64,000 nucleotides of DNA, from the NCBI GenBank assembly GCA_020440605.1, contig JAGRNT010000008.1, positions 1 through 64,000 on the forward strand, given 5' to 3'. The translations under genes and the position numbers were made by a program. Under the pieces are notes generated by a model that saw only the letters and a list, made by a program, of their open reading frames with translations, had not been told where the DNA came from and did not search any database. Positions 54,338 through 63,542 of this stretch are shown one piece after another (position 1 is the first letter of the stretch; the number at the start of each line of letters is the position of its first letter). Source of the stretch: a bacterium (GTDB taxonomy: Bacteria > 4484-113 > JAFGCY01).

Positions 54338-57300
54338 CTAGCTCCCGAAGGCGTACAGGTATCCGCGTTTGCTGCCGACATAGAGCGTGCCATCCGGACC
54401 GATCGTCGGGGTGGCATAGCATTCACCTTCCATATCGAACTGCCAGGCCTCGCTGCCATCCGGGTTGAAAGCCTTTATGTAACCTGTCGAGGTTCCCATG
54501 TATATCCGGCCTGCGGCATCCAAGCTGACTGGTTCAAGTGGCGCTCCGGTCAGCTGCAGCTGATCCAGCAGGCTGCCTGCCGGCGAGATCCTGCTGAATT
54601 CCCCGCCGTTGAGCAGGCAGACATTGTCAGCCGTATCAATCGCGAGCGTGTCATAACTGCCGATGCCCGGTCCGTCATATTCCCAGAGCTTCCCTCCGGA
54701 TGGCGAGAGTGCGAACAGTCCGCCATTGCAGGTGAAATATATGTTGCCATTTTTTCCGAGGCAGGGAGGATTGATGATCTGCCCCGGGGCATCGAAGACC
54801 CATTTCACCGCGCCTGCCGGACTGATTGCCGTCAGCATCCCGTCATGCCCGCCGATGTAGATCGTGTCGTCGCCCCCGACTGCCGGTGCTCCCTTGATGA
54901 TGGCTGTCGCATCCACCGACCAGAGGTAGTCCCCCTCGGGGCTCATGGCATTCACGTGATCGCCGCGGTCCGTGAAGATGATGTTGCCATTTCTGGCGAT
55001 CACGGGGCTGCTGGAGATGGAGTTGCCGTAGCCCCGTGACCATATTTCCTTGCCATCGGGGTTGAGTGCATAGAGCCTGCCGTCGTAACTTCCGAAGTAG
55101 ATCGTGCCATCCCGGCCGATGGCCGCCGTCGAGCCGATCTTGTCGCCGGTCTGGTAGCGCCACTTCAGGCTGCCATCCGGGTTGAGTGCATACAAGAAGC
55201 TGTCGAAGCTGCCGACATACACGGTGCCGTCGCCGGCCACCACCGGACTGCAGTGCGCGAAGGTCACTCCGCTGTAGCCCCAGCGCCTGTGGCTGGAATC
55301 CGGGCCATCCACCAGGGCCTGGTTGGAGTTGCGCAGGTCATGGCCCCAGCGCGTCCAGCTCTCCTGCAAGCTGCCGCTGTCGGAGTCGCTCCAGGGACCG
55401 GGGTCAGCCCCCGCATACAGCGCACGGACACGGTAGTCGTACTGATTGCCAAACGCTGCCTCGTTGCCGGCAGGAGCATCCAGCGTATGACTGAACTGCG
55501 TGGCATCCGGGCCAGCTGTCTCGTATAGCGCGGTCCAGTCCGGCGGACCGTTGCCATCGGCTGAGCGATACTCAATGCCATAGCCTGAAGCATCAGGCAG
55601 GCCGGTCCACTGCAGGTGGACTTCTTCCTGGTAGGTTCCATCGCTGGCAGTGAAGTCACGCGGGGCTATGCGTTCACCGAAGACCAGAAGACTACCGTCC
55701 CATCCGGCCGCATAGAGCATCCCACCCGGTGAAAGTGACAACTGGAACTCGCTTGCAGGCGCTTCGTCATAGGTCCAGGCAAGCTCGCCCGCGGGGCTCA
55801 GCGAGAATATCCGCCCTGCATTGCTGGCGGCATAGATGTAGCCATCGGAATCGACTGCAGGAGCATAGTGCACGGCAGCCCCTGCCTCGTAACTCCACAG
55901 CTCCTCGCCAGAGGGTGTGTAGGCCTTGATGTACCCATTGCCATCTACGGTACCTGTACCGAATAGCAGCGTGCCATCATCAGCAATCGCCGGCGGAGTC
56001 GCGCTGCCGCCCTTATTCTCCACAGTCCATCGAGCACCGGGATATGCAGTGATCGCAGTGAAGGTGCCAGTTTCCCAGCTACCCGTGTATACATTGCCAT
56101 CACTGGCAAACACCGGGGCTTCCAGGACTTCATAGCCGAGCGGATAAAATCCCGTAAATACCGGCTGCTCCCGCTGTATGCGCCAGAAGGACTTTCCCTG
56201 ACCGACAAACACGGAACCGGACAGGGAACAGGATGGGCCTGATCCAAAAGACCGGTCACTCTCAAAAACCCAGTCAAGTTCCCCGCTGCGCGTGAAGCCG
56301 TATGTATTGGTATCGGAATTCCTTACATAAACAAGACCATCCGCAGCCAGCAGCGGAGCATCAAACGTCTGGCCGTAGTTGTCACCGTTGTAAATGAACT
56401 TCTCTGAACCATCAGGATTGATACCGATGAGTTTCCTGATGCCATCAGAGGAATACAGAGTTCCGTCTATGTCAACGCTTGGGGGGAAGTACGCGCCTTG
56501 GACCAGATCACTTGACCATAGTTCATTGCCCAGCGGGTCAATGGCCAGCAGGTTACCGTCCACCGGCTGGACATATGCCGTTCCATCCGCCGCGAAACTG
56601 ACTTCGGCAAGGCGCTGGTCATGTCTGCGAGTCCAGCGCAGGCTTCCACTTCTGGGTCCTGGATGGGGACTGAGACGTGATCTCTGCGGATTGCCCCCCT
56701 GCATGCACCAGCCGCCGAGGCCTGTGATTGATTCCGGAGCATTTACAGCTGTGCTGGCTCGCCCTTCCTTCTGGCCGTCAGTCGGCCTCAGCCAGTAGGT
56801 GCTGCCAGGCTCATACTCACTACGAAACAGATACTCAAAGCGGATGGGGTAGCCTCCGCCTGCATGGCTGAAGTAGTCAATGGTTTTCAGCAAGCTGGCT
56901 GACGGGCCATTGCTGCCAACTCCGTTTTGCGGATGATCATCAGGGCTGGCACCTGCATACAGGTTCCAGCCGGAAATCTGCATGCCGTAAAACCTGCCGA
57001 TGTCCGCGACATCGCTGATGTTGATCGTCCCGTCACCATTGCCGTCAACGAAGTACAGCAATTCACCGGGCACGAAATCACCACTTGCACCGAAGTTCTT
57101 TCCGATCGGCCGCAGGTCCGCTGCGTTCACTTCACCATTCATGTCGTAATCGCCCCGGATCACGCCATACCATGAAAGTCGGCCAAGGCTGAAGTCCAGT
57201 TCTATCTGCCGCTGAGCAGTTTCCTGCGTTGCTGCCACATGCTTCCCGTCGGGGCTGTTTTCATTGAGCAGGCGGCTCAGTTCGCGCTTGAGCTCATCCA

Positions 57301-57502
57301 GCACCGCTTCGTCGACTTCGTTGCCCGCCTGCAGGGCCTCCACGTCAGCCAGGGCAGTTTCCAGCTGAACCTCCGTTGCCGGAGACAAGGCAGCAGCAGG
57401 GCTTTCAAGCTGCTGCTGTGATCCGTGTCCACCGGAGCAGGCGGCCAGCAGCCCCGCCCCCGAACACAGGCATACAAACAGGAAAAATCTCAGTCTGGGC
57501 AT
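54338..57502 (-). CDS. Lipoprotein: dockerin-like pair, two PQQ-type propellers, FnIII
   Basis: 1054 residues, GGGGGAA 6 nt before the ATG. Lipobox LAAC. Dockerin-like pair at about 115-175 (GDYDMNGEVNAADLRPIG and VDGNGDGTINISDVADIG). A first PQQ/YWTD-type propeller (about 260-620; ADDGTLLFGTG, DSDGYIYAASNAG, ADGLVYVRNSDTNTYGF) and a second (about 740-1054; YVGSFDSFLYALNPDGSLKW, GRDGTIYFGSYDGRLYALNP) flank a FnIII domain (VHLQWTGLPDASGYGIEYRS to YDYRVRALYAG). No dehydrogenase partner or heme site. Likely surface-bound scaffold, not a quinoprotein enzyme. Confidence 0.92.
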   Translation of the reverse strand: MPRLRFFLFVCLCSGAGLLAACSGGHGSQQQLESPAAALSPATEVQLETALADVEALQAGNEVDEAVLDELKRELSRLLNENSPDGKHVAATQETAQRQIELDFSLGRLSWYGVIRGDYDMNGEVNAADLRPIGKNFGASGDFVPGELLYFVDGNGDGTINISDVADIGRFYGMQISGWNLYAGASPDDHPQNGVGSNGPSASLLKTIDYFSHAGGGYPIRFEYLFRSEYEPGSTYWLRPTDGQKEGRASTAVNAPESITGLGGWCMQGGNPQRSRLSPHPGPRSGSLRWTRRHDQRLAEVSFAADGTAYVQPVDGNLLAIDPLGNELWSSDLVQGAYFPPSVDIDGTLYSSDGIRKLIGINPDGSEKFIYNGDNYGQTFDAPLLAADGLVYVRNSDTNTYGFTRSGELDWVFESDRSFGSGPSCSLSGSVFVGQGKSFWRIQREQPVFTGFYPLGYEVLEAPVFASDGNVYTGSWETGTFTAITAYPGARWTVENKGGSATPPAIADDGTLLFGTGTVDGNGYIKAYTPSGEELWSYEAGAAVHYAPAVDSDGYIYAASNAGRIFSLSPAGELAWTYDEAPASEFQLSLSPGGMLYAAGWDGSLLVFGERIAPRDFTASDGTYQEEVHLQWTGLPDASGYGIEYRSADGNGPPDWTALYETAGPDATQFSHTLDAPAGNEAAFGNQYDYRVRALYAGADPGPWSDSDSGSLQESWTRWGHDLRNSNQALVDGPDSSHRRWGYSGVTFAHCSPVVAGDGTVYVGSFDSFLYALNPDGSLKWRYQTGDKIGSTAAIGRDGTIYFGSYDGRLYALNPDGKEIWSRGYGNSISSSPVIARNGNIIFTDRGDHVNAMSPEGDYLWSVDATAIIKGAPAVGGDDTIYIGGHDGMLTAISPAGAVKWVFDAPGQIINPPCLGKNGNIYFTCNGGLFALSPSGGKLWEYDGPGIGSYDTLAIDTADNVCLLNGGEFSRISPAGSLLDQLQLTGAPLEPVSLDAAGRIYMGTSTGYIKAFNPDGSEAWQFDMEGECYATPTIGPDGTLYVGSKRGYLYAFGS

Positions 57503-57571
57503 CCGTTTCCCCCGATATCACTAACAATCTACCATGCAGCATGATGTGTCGCAGGCTGCCTGATGTTCATT

Positions 57572-57634
57572 CAGCCGCCCGTCGGAGGTCTGGCGCTAGC
57601 CAGGCATGGTGCCCAGACGCCAGTCTGGCAGCGA
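57572..57634. repeat. 64-nt intergenic repeat, right copy, plus simple repeats
   Basis: Matches 54254-54317. It is followed to about 57710 by CCCACTGCC and GACCACTGA words, and by a perfect hairpin GCCAGGCT-GAC-AGCCTGGC (57709-57727) just beyond the 3' end of the next gene. Confidence 0.7.
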
Positions 57635-57732
57635 TCCTCCTCACTCCCCACTGCCCACTGCCCACTGCCTACTTACCTCTGACCACTGACCACTGACTAC
57701 TGCCTACTGCCAGGCTGACAGCCTGGCCTCCC

Positions 57733-60003
57733 CTACTTCGGCGTGTTCGTCGCCACGTAGATCCCCCAGTCAGTGTTGCCACCGTTGTCCCAGCTGCGCA
57801 TGTAGGCCGTGCGGTAGACGGGTCCATCGCCGAACATCCGCGAGAAGTAGCGCACATTCACGCTGCTGTCAAAACCGTCGTAGTAGTAGCTCCACCAGTT
57901 GCCTTCCAGCAGGTACTCGTCCACGCCCTCCAGCACGAATGTGTTGGCGGAGGAGAACATGCCGTGCGGCACATTGATGATCGGGATGCCGTCGCGGTAG
58001 TAGAGGTCGGTCATCTCCGCGTTCTCGTCGTCGTAGCTGCGGATCACCCAGCTTTCAAAGGGGTCGGTGGTCGGATCCGTGCCGGTGCAGCGGTAGAAGC
58101 GCAGGTCGCCCGTGCCCTCCACCTGGCAGCCGCCGACGGAGATGCTGACGATCCCGTCATTGAGCAGCATGTCCAGATCCCGGGCACCATCAAGTGTGTT
58201 GTCAAGGTTGCTGTTGTCCCAGCCCGCCTCATCAGTCGGAGCGCCGTTCTTGCCGCGCAGCAAGCGCAGGATGTCCTGGCGGGCCATCGCGACCAGCGGC
58301 AGGCCGTCCTGCTCCCTGAGCATCATCACGTCCGGGAAGCTGCTCAGGCCCGGGGCCAGCAGGTCCTTGACCTTCCAGTCCAGCTCGGACTGCGGGTCGC
58401 TGTTCAGTGCATAGGCGAACTTGACATCGTAATGCGTGAGGTCCACGCGCACGGTGAACACCACCGCCAGCTGTCCGTTGACAAATGCCATGCTGACCCG
58501 CCTGCCGACGATCTCGCCCGGATAGAGCAGGTAGTTGTCCCAGTCACCGCTGCCCGGACTGTCATCCTGGCCGCGGGCGATCCACAGGCCCTGGGCCTTG
58601 ATCCCGCTGTCCTGGTTGTTGTAGGCGATCCAGGGCCGGTTGAAGTCCGACTGGCAGCTGATGTCCACCGTGATCTCCGCATCGGCCACATTCGCGCCGA
58701 AGCTCGGATTGTCATGATCGTACCTGTGATAGACCAGCTTCCTCGGTGCCTCGTTGTAGTAGGCAATCACCGGCTGCGAACTGAAACCTGCGGTGAAGAA
58801 CACATCTGCATGCGGATCATGCAGGCTGTCAAAGGACACGAGCCGCTGCACGTCCACGATCGCCGCGTAGCCATCCACCGTCTGACTCGGCGGGCTGTTG
58901 CCCTCAGGCCCCTTGGCGATCACGTAGTAGGAGTGGAATTCCCCGTCGTTGGCAGCCGGATCGAAATCCGCGAATGTCCCGCCGTCCGGCAGGATGAAGT
59001 TCATGTCCGCCTGGCGCAGTACGCCGTCGCGGTAGATGTCGTAATCCAGCGGCCCGGTGCCTGCAGGCATATGCCAGACACTGAGGATGAAGCCGCGGTA
59101 CAGGCCCTGCGAGACCCGCAGCTCCGGCGCCGGCAGCTCGCGCCGGGCGCTGGCGACATTGCTCGGCGCTGACTCCTCACCGGCAACCGTCACCGTCAGC
59201 TGGTAGTCGTAGTCCACGCCGTACTGGCAGGGCAGCACGAAGTCCCCGAAGTCATGCGTGTAGCCCGCCAGCTCCACGCTGCCCTGCAGCAGCAGCTGCC
59301 AGTCGTCGTCAGTTTCGCCGGTCAGCCGCACATACAGGCTGTAGCTGTCCCACAGTTCCGGCAGTTCCCAGCTGAGCTGGATACTGTCGCCATTCTCGCT
59401 GCCGCTGGCCTGCAGGTTCATGGGCGGCTGGACATCGACAATGATGTCAAAGAAGATGATGTCGAGCGTGACCGTCGGCGCGGCCGTCAGCAGGCCGACG
59501 TAGGTGTTGCCATTCGGGCTGATGTGCAGGGCCGGGTCAAAGCCGGCGAGGATGTTGATCCCCGCAGCCGTCGTGGCCGGAGTGACTTCCTGCACGTCCC
59601 AGCGGCCGTTGCCGAAGTCCGCCAGCAGCCGGTAGTAGCTTTCGCCCAGCAGCACGTCACTGATGTTCATGCGCGCCTGCAGATATTCCGTCGGCTCAGC
59701 CGGCAGGCCATTGAAGCGCGCGATGCCCCAGGCCGGAGCCCCGCCGCCGTCCAGGGCCAGCTTGTATTCATCCTTGACCGTGCCGCCTGAACTGAGCTCG
59801 CACTGGAAGCCGGCGACGGAATGCGTATATGTCACGGATGCATCGCGTACGGGATCCGCGCTGAACACATCCGGCAGTTGCCAGCTCTCTGCAGGCTGGA
59901 CGGCCTGCATCACGGATTCGCCGGAGCGGCCCGTTGAACAGCTGCTGATGAAGATGGCAATCAGAATGCCTGGCAGTAGGTGAGTCAGTCTTGCAGTAGT
60001 CAT
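57733..60003 (-). CDS. Lipoprotein: GRW module, FnIII domains, propeller-like C-terminus
   Basis: 756 residues, GGAG 8 nt before the ATG. Lipobox ISSC. The shared module spans about 90-190 (WGIARFNG...YYRLLADFGNGRWDVQ). An FnIII domain (IQLSWELPELWDSYSLYVRL to YDYQLTV) and a second one (GFILSVWHMPAGTGPLDYDIYR) follow, then blade repeats (PVIAYYNEAPRKLVYHRYD; RPWIAYNNQDSGIKAQGLW). Third member of the class represented at 25.8-28.1 and 30.2-32.5 kb. Function unknown. Confidence 0.87.
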   Translation of the reverse strand: MTTARLTHLLPGILIAIFISSCSTGRSGESVMQAVQPAESWQLPDVFSADPVRDASVTYTHSVAGFQCELSSGGTVKDEYKLALDGGGAPAWGIARFNGLPAEPTEYLQARMNISDVLLGESYYRLLADFGNGRWDVQEVTPATTAAGINILAGFDPALHISPNGNTYVGLLTAAPTVTLDIIFFDIIVDVQPPMNLQASGSENGDSIQLSWELPELWDSYSLYVRLTGETDDDWQLLLQGSVELAGYTHDFGDFVLPCQYGVDYDYQLTVTVAGEESAPSNVASARRELPAPELRVSQGLYRGFILSVWHMPAGTGPLDYDIYRDGVLRQADMNFILPDGGTFADFDPAANDGEFHSYYVIAKGPEGNSPPSQTVDGYAAIVDVQRLVSFDSLHDPHADVFFTAGFSSQPVIAYYNEAPRKLVYHRYDHDNPSFGANVADAEITVDISCQSDFNRPWIAYNNQDSGIKAQGLWIARGQDDSPGSGDWDNYLLYPGEIVGRRVSMAFVNGQLAVVFTVRVDLTHYDVKFAYALNSDPQSELDWKVKDLLAPGLSSFPDVMMLREQDGLPLVAMARQDILRLLRGKNGAPTDEAGWDNSNLDNTLDGARDLDMLLNDGIVSISVGGCQVEGTGDLRFYRCTGTDPTTDPFESWVIRSYDDENAEMTDLYYRDGIPIINVPHGMFSSANTFVLEGVDEYLLEGNWWSYYYDGFDSSVNVRYFSRMFGDGPVYRTAYMRSWDNGGNTDWGIYVATNTPK

Positions 60004-60066
60004 GAGTGCGCTCCGCTGCTTGCTTGGTTAATTCTGCCTTAAACCCGCGGCGGGCGCAAATCGGAG

Positions 60067-61041
60067 CTATCCGGCGAGGATCTCCTCCAGCTCCTGCAGC
60101 TGGGATGCACTCGCCCGCCAGGCGCCAGCTGCGGCATTCGCGACAGCCTGCTCAGGCTTCGTGGCTCCGCTGATCACGCTGGCCACACATTCGTGCCGCA
60201 GCAGCCAGCCATGCGCCAGCTCCAGCAGTGTGATGCCCTGATCCGCACACCAGCCGCGCAGCTTCTCCACCGTGGCGATCCGCTCATCCCCACCGAAGCG
60301 CTGCCAGGCCCCCGTGCTGCTCAGGCGTGTACCCTCCGGCGCGGGCTGGCCGGCATGGTACTTGCCCGTCAGCAGGCCACTGGCCAGCGGGAAGTACGGC
60401 ACGAAACCGATCCCGAGCTCAGCGCACTGCTGCAGCACGCCGCGCTTGTCGGTACTCTCCCGCTCAACTGCTCCGTCATCCGCCGGGATCTCGCCCTCCG
60501 GCTCACGCACGAACATGCTGTACTCATTCTGCACGGCGCAGAAGGCCGGCCCATTGAGTTGATCCGCTGCACTGCGGGCCTCACGCAGCTGGGCCGCGGA
60601 GAAATTGCTGCAGGCGATCTCCCGCAGCTTGCCCTGCTGCACCAGTTCATGCAGTGCGCCCAGCGTGTCACTGATCGGTACGGAGGGATCCGGCTGATGC
60701 AGCCAGTAGAGATCAATCGTCTCGATCCCGAGGCGCTGCAGGCTGTCCTCGCAGGCCCGCCGCACATACTGCGGCGCAGCCCCCTGGCGCTCGTCGTCCA
60801 CCCGCATCCCGAACTTGGTGGCCACGATCGCCTGCTCCCGCCGGCCCCGCAGTGCCAGGCCGAGGTACTCTTCGCTCAGAGTCGCGCCGTAGATATCCGC
60901 CGTGTCCAGCAGGTTGATTCCGCTGTCCAGCGCTGCACTGACCACCTCATTGGTCTGTGCCGCGTCCAGCCGGCCGCCGAAGTTGTTGCAGCCCAGTCCG
61001 ATCACTGATACATCAAGCTGTCCGATCCTGCGAGTTTCCAT
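60067..61041 (-). CDS. Aldo/keto reductase
   Basis: 324 residues, AGGAG 7 nt before the ATG. NADPH-dependent reduction of carbonyls by the AKR (alpha/beta)8 fold. The tetrad is complete: D46 and Y51 in LLDTADIYG, K76 in ATKFG and H115 in LYWLHQPDP. NADPH-binding elements appear late (PLASGLLTGKY; VASVISGATKPEQ). Cytosolic. The substrate cannot be predicted. It is divergent from the next gene, with TATATA sequence in the 84-nt shared spacer. Confidence 0.93.
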   Translation of the reverse strand: METRRIGQLDVSVIGLGCNNFGGRLDAAQTNEVVSAALDSGINLLDTADIYGATLSEEYLGLALRGRREQAIVATKFGMRVDDERQGAAPQYVRRACEDSLQRLGIETIDLYWLHQPDPSVPISDTLGALHELVQQGKLREIACSNFSAAQLREARSAADQLNGPAFCAVQNEYSMFVREPEGEIPADDGAVERESTDKRGVLQQCAELGIGFVPYFPLASGLLTGKYHAGQPAPEGTRLSSTGAWQRFGGDERIATVEKLRGWCADQGITLLELAHGWLLRHECVASVISGATKPEQAVANAAAGAWRASASQLQELEEILAG

Positions 61042-61125
61042 GTCATCTCCTTATATACATGACTGTAGCAAAAGCCAATCGCGCCGATGGATGGAATGGC
61101 CTAGAATCTAGGCAAGGAGACATCC

Positions 61126-61740
61126 ATGTACAGACATCTGACCATCATCGCAGCCCTGCTGCTCCTGTTCTGTGTTCCGGCCCGTGCGCAGGAGGCAGCC
61201 GTGGAGGAGACCCGTCCGGTCACCTATGACATCTTCACCAACGACATGTGGGGCCTGACGGTCTTCCTGCCTGAGGGCGGGACCTACTACGACCCGGAGG
61301 ATCTCGGGATCAGCAGCGAGGATGACCCGATGAACTACCCGCTGATCTGGATCATCGAGGACCTGGAGCGTCCCTTCAACATGGTGATGTTCGGTGCGCT
61401 GGACGTGGACGGCGAGATCACTGATGAGGATTACGGCTTCTACTTCGACCAGTTCTTCACGAACGTGCAGGCAGACTTCCCCAACCTGATGTACGAGGTG
61501 GACGGCGTCGAGGTTCTCGACCGCGTCTGGGACCGCTTCGTGGTTGCCGACGACGAGGGTGCGACGATGGTCAACTACCTGACCTACATCGGCAACACCT
61601 ACTACAGCACCAGCTTCCTCGTCAGCGGGATCGCCGACCTGGACAGTTCACTGGATGCCACCGTTGAGCAGCTCTGGATCACCTATCTGGAGGATGACCT
61701 CGTGCCTGAGGAAGATATCCTCCTGCCCTGGTACTTCTAG
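61126..61740 (+). CDS. Secreted acidic hypothetical protein
   Basis: 204 residues, AAGGAG before the ATG. Sec signal (1-21, ARA|Q). Mature protein is rich in Asp, Glu, Tyr and Phe (WGLTVFLPEGGTYYDPEDL; EDLERPFNMVMFGALDVDG). The fold with repeated 'F..G....D' strands may resemble stress-type membrane-damage lipocalins or PsbP-like sheets, but I cannot assign a family. An upstream palindrome CCTAGAATCTAGG overlaps a likely -10. Confidence 0.65.
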   Translation: MYRHLTIIAALLLLFCVPARAQEAAVEETRPVTYDIFTNDMWGLTVFLPEGGTYYDPEDLGISSEDDPMNYPLIWIIEDLERPFNMVMFGALDVDGEITDEDYGFYFDQFFTNVQADFPNLMYEVDGVEVLDRVWDRFVVADDEGATMVNYLTYIGNTYYSTSFLVSGIADLDSSLDATVEQLWITYLEDDLVPEEDILLPWYF

Positions 61741-61830
61741 GACAGGCCAGCCCCGACGGCGCTCAGCTCTTCCGGGAGCCCTATAATCATTCGGCCCGCA
61801 TGGCGGGCAGGTTATCCTGCGGAGGATTGC

Positions 61831-62196
61831 ATGTGCGCCTTGCTCAGTGAAGACGGCTGCTTCAGCCAGCTGGACGGGATCCGGATGAGTCCCGTCAGTA
61901 CCGACCCCAAGGGCGTGGTCAATGTGGACACGGTCTTCAGATTCAGCCAGAACGAGGAACTGGTGACCGCTGAATACAGCGGGGGCAGCGTGCAGCGCGG
62001 CTACCTCGTGGGCCGCTGCAGCGGCAGCCGCCTGGAATTCAGCTACTGCCAGATGAATGACAACGGCACGGTCTGCGGCGGGCGCTCGCATGCAGAGATC
62101 GGCCAGCTGCCCGACGGCCGCCTGCGCCTCGTGGAGCATTTCACCTGGCAGGATGGCAGCACGGGGGTCAATACCTTCGAGCAGCTCGCCAACTGA
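61831..62196 (+). CDS. Small beta-rich cytosolic protein (family often mislabelled N-acetylglutamate synthase)
   Basis: 121 residues, GCGGAGG before the ATG, and TATAAT at 61780-61785. Pattern FRFSQNEELVTAEYSGGSV...RGYLVGR, LEFSYCQMNDNGTVCGG, GRLRLVEHFTWQDGSTG matches a widespread 110-120-residue family whose databank name is probably wrong. It has no acetyltransferase motifs. Probable single-domain beta-barrel. Confidence 0.72.
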   Translation: MCALLSEDGCFSQLDGIRMSPVSTDPKGVVNVDTVFRFSQNEELVTAEYSGGSVQRGYLVGRCSGSRLEFSYCQMNDNGTVCGGRSHAEIGQLPDGRLRLVEHFTWQDGSTGVNTFEQLAN

Positions 62197-62201
62197 CTCC
62201 G

Positions 62202-62642
62202 ATGCGTATGCCCGGCCTGCACCGGATCCTGCTGCTGGGCAGCCTGCTGCTGGCGGGTTGCCGGACTCCGGCCAGTCTTGAATATACGGAACCGCAGCTC
62301 AGCGGCTCCCGCCTGAGCCTCGGCGCACACAGCAACCGTCCGGCGGAGCTGCCGCTGGCGGACCGCATGGATCTGGTGCTGCTGCCCGCTGAGGCTGAGG
62401 CAATCAGCGGTGAATTCCCGGACAGCACTCCCTACTTCAGCGCCATCCGCGAAGCCGGTGGCGTGTACCTCGGCGGGGACTACCTGACGGATGCCGGCCG
62501 GGAGAGTGGCGACTTCGAATATGGCCTCGACCTGCCGGATGGCTCGAAGCTGCCAGCCGGCCGGGCCTGGATCCTGCTGCTACGCCTGGATGACACCACG
62601 CTCGCCGTGGAGCGCAGTATCGAGCTGCAGGGCTGGCCCTGA
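62202..62642 (+). CDS. Small lipoprotein of unknown function
   Basis: 146 residues; ATG 62202 is used, and ATG 62208 is equally possible. Lipobox LAGC. A short beta-rich domain follows with 'FEYGLDLPDGSKLPAGRAWILLLRLD'. It starts 5 nt after the previous stop, so the two genes likely share a transcript. No domain recognised. Confidence 0.72.
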   Translation: MRMPGLHRILLLGSLLLAGCRTPASLEYTEPQLSGSRLSLGAHSNRPAELPLADRMDLVLLPAEAEAISGEFPDSTPYFSAIREAGGVYLGGDYLTDAGRESGDFEYGLDLPDGSKLPAGRAWILLLRLDDTTLAVERSIELQGWP

Positions 62643-62687
62643 TTCGCTGATTGCCGGCAAAACCCGGAATTCATCTGTACTGCGCGG

Positions 62688-62693
62688 TATAAT
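62688..62693 (+). promoter_or_regulatory. TATAAT -10 element for a leaderless TetR gene
   Basis: Seven nucleotides (CCTCCCT) separate TATAAT from the ATG. No ribosome-binding site lies between. Confidence 0.55.
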
Positions 62694-62700
62694 CCTCCCT

Positions 62701-63303
62701 ATGAACAGGCCCACCACCCGCAAGGGCTGCGAGACCCGTGAACGCATCATGGTCTGCGCCGCCCGGCTGTTCGCCCGCCAGGGAGCGCGCGGCACGAGCA
62801 TCGACGAGATCCTCACCGAGTCCGGGACGGGCAAGAGCCAGTTCTACCACTACTTCCGCGACAAGGACGAGCTGATCCGCAGCGTGCACGCCATGCAGAT
62901 CGAGCGGATGCTGGCCCTGCACAGCGTGATCTTCGAGCAGCTCGACAGCTGGGAAGGCTTCGAACTGCTCAATGACACGGTGCTGCACCTGCTGGAAAGC
63001 CAGCGCTTCCAGGACGGTTGTCCGATCGGCAGCCTGGCCAGCGAGCTGGCCACTTCCGATGAGCTGGTGCGCATGGACACTGAGCAGTATTTCGACCGCA
63101 AGAAGGCGGCGATCGTGCGCGGCCTGACGGCGATGAAGCTGCGCGGCGAACTGCGTCCCGACACGGATGTGCAGGGTCTGGCGGACTTCGTGGTGGTCGT
63201 CCTGCAGGGTGCCAAGCTGCTCAGCAAGGTGCGCCGCAGCGCTGACTGCGCCCAGGCCTCGCTCCGGCATATGCTGCTTTACCTGCAGTCCCATCGCAGC
63301 TGA
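62701..63303 (+). CDS. TetR-family transcriptional regulator
   Basis: 200 residues from ATG 62701. The longer open frame upstream overlaps the preceding lipoprotein and is ignored. HTH at about 38-62 (TSIDEILTESGTGKSQFYHYFRD), preceded by the family 'RERIMVCAARLFARQGARG'. The C-terminal ligand domain contains GCPIGSLASELA, as in the LmrA/YxaF-like group, which senses small hydrophobic molecules. The target may be itself or the genes at the right edge; a palindrome GGTCCAATTGGACC lies 31 nt after its stop. Confidence 0.93.
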   Translation: MNRPTTRKGCETRERIMVCAARLFARQGARGTSIDEILTESGTGKSQFYHYFRDKDELIRSVHAMQIERMLALHSVIFEQLDSWEGFELLNDTVLHLLESQRFQDGCPIGSLASELATSDELVRMDTEQYFDRKKAAIVRGLTAMKLRGELRPDTDVQGLADFVVVVLQGAKLLSKVRRSADCAQASLRHMLLYLQSHRS

Positions 63304-63334
63304 ACCGTCCGCTCTTCCGCTGACTGGCCTGCCT

Positions 63335-63455
63335 GGTCCAATTGGACCCTTAACCTGGATTTTCCCCTGATTTGCGAACAATTCGCATTGACCCCCGGTC
63401 TTATGTGTTGTACGGAGGATTGAGCCTCACCCCCTGCGGAAAGGGAATTCCGCAG
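63335..63455. other. Palindromes between the TetR gene and the small peptide gene
   Basis: GGTCCAATTGGACC (63335-63348, perfect), GCGAA-CAA-TTCGC (63373-63385) and CTGCGGAA/TTCCGCAG (63434-63441 with 63448-63455). Any could be an operator, terminator or leader hairpin. No gene is seen in 63304-63542. Confidence 0.5.
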
Positions 63456-63484
63456 ACGGCCTTATCCCAGCGCCGGATGCGTTA

Positions 63485-63525
63485 TTGACCGGCGAGATGG
63501 GTAGAATAATGTACCGGAAGGTACA
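63485..63525 (+). promoter_or_regulatory. Candidate promoter and operator of the Cys-rich peptide gene
   Basis: TTGACC (63485-63490) matches a -35 in five of six bases. AATAAT (63505-63510) is a -10 candidate, though at a short 14-nt spacing. It runs directly into an inverted repeat TGTACC-GGAA-GGTACA (63510-63525), whose position suits a repressor site. Confidence 0.45.
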
Positions 63526-63542
63526 TACAGGAGGTAGATCAG

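Noticed and set aside
54338..57502. PQQ-dependent dehydrogenase
   Set aside because: Propeller repeats lack active-site and cofactor residues I would expect, and the chain contains dockerin-like and FnIII modules.
62491..62700. N-terminal extension of the TetR protein
   Set aside because: It overlaps the upstream lipoprotein in another frame; the TATAAT and the natural TetR N-terminus point to ATG 62701.
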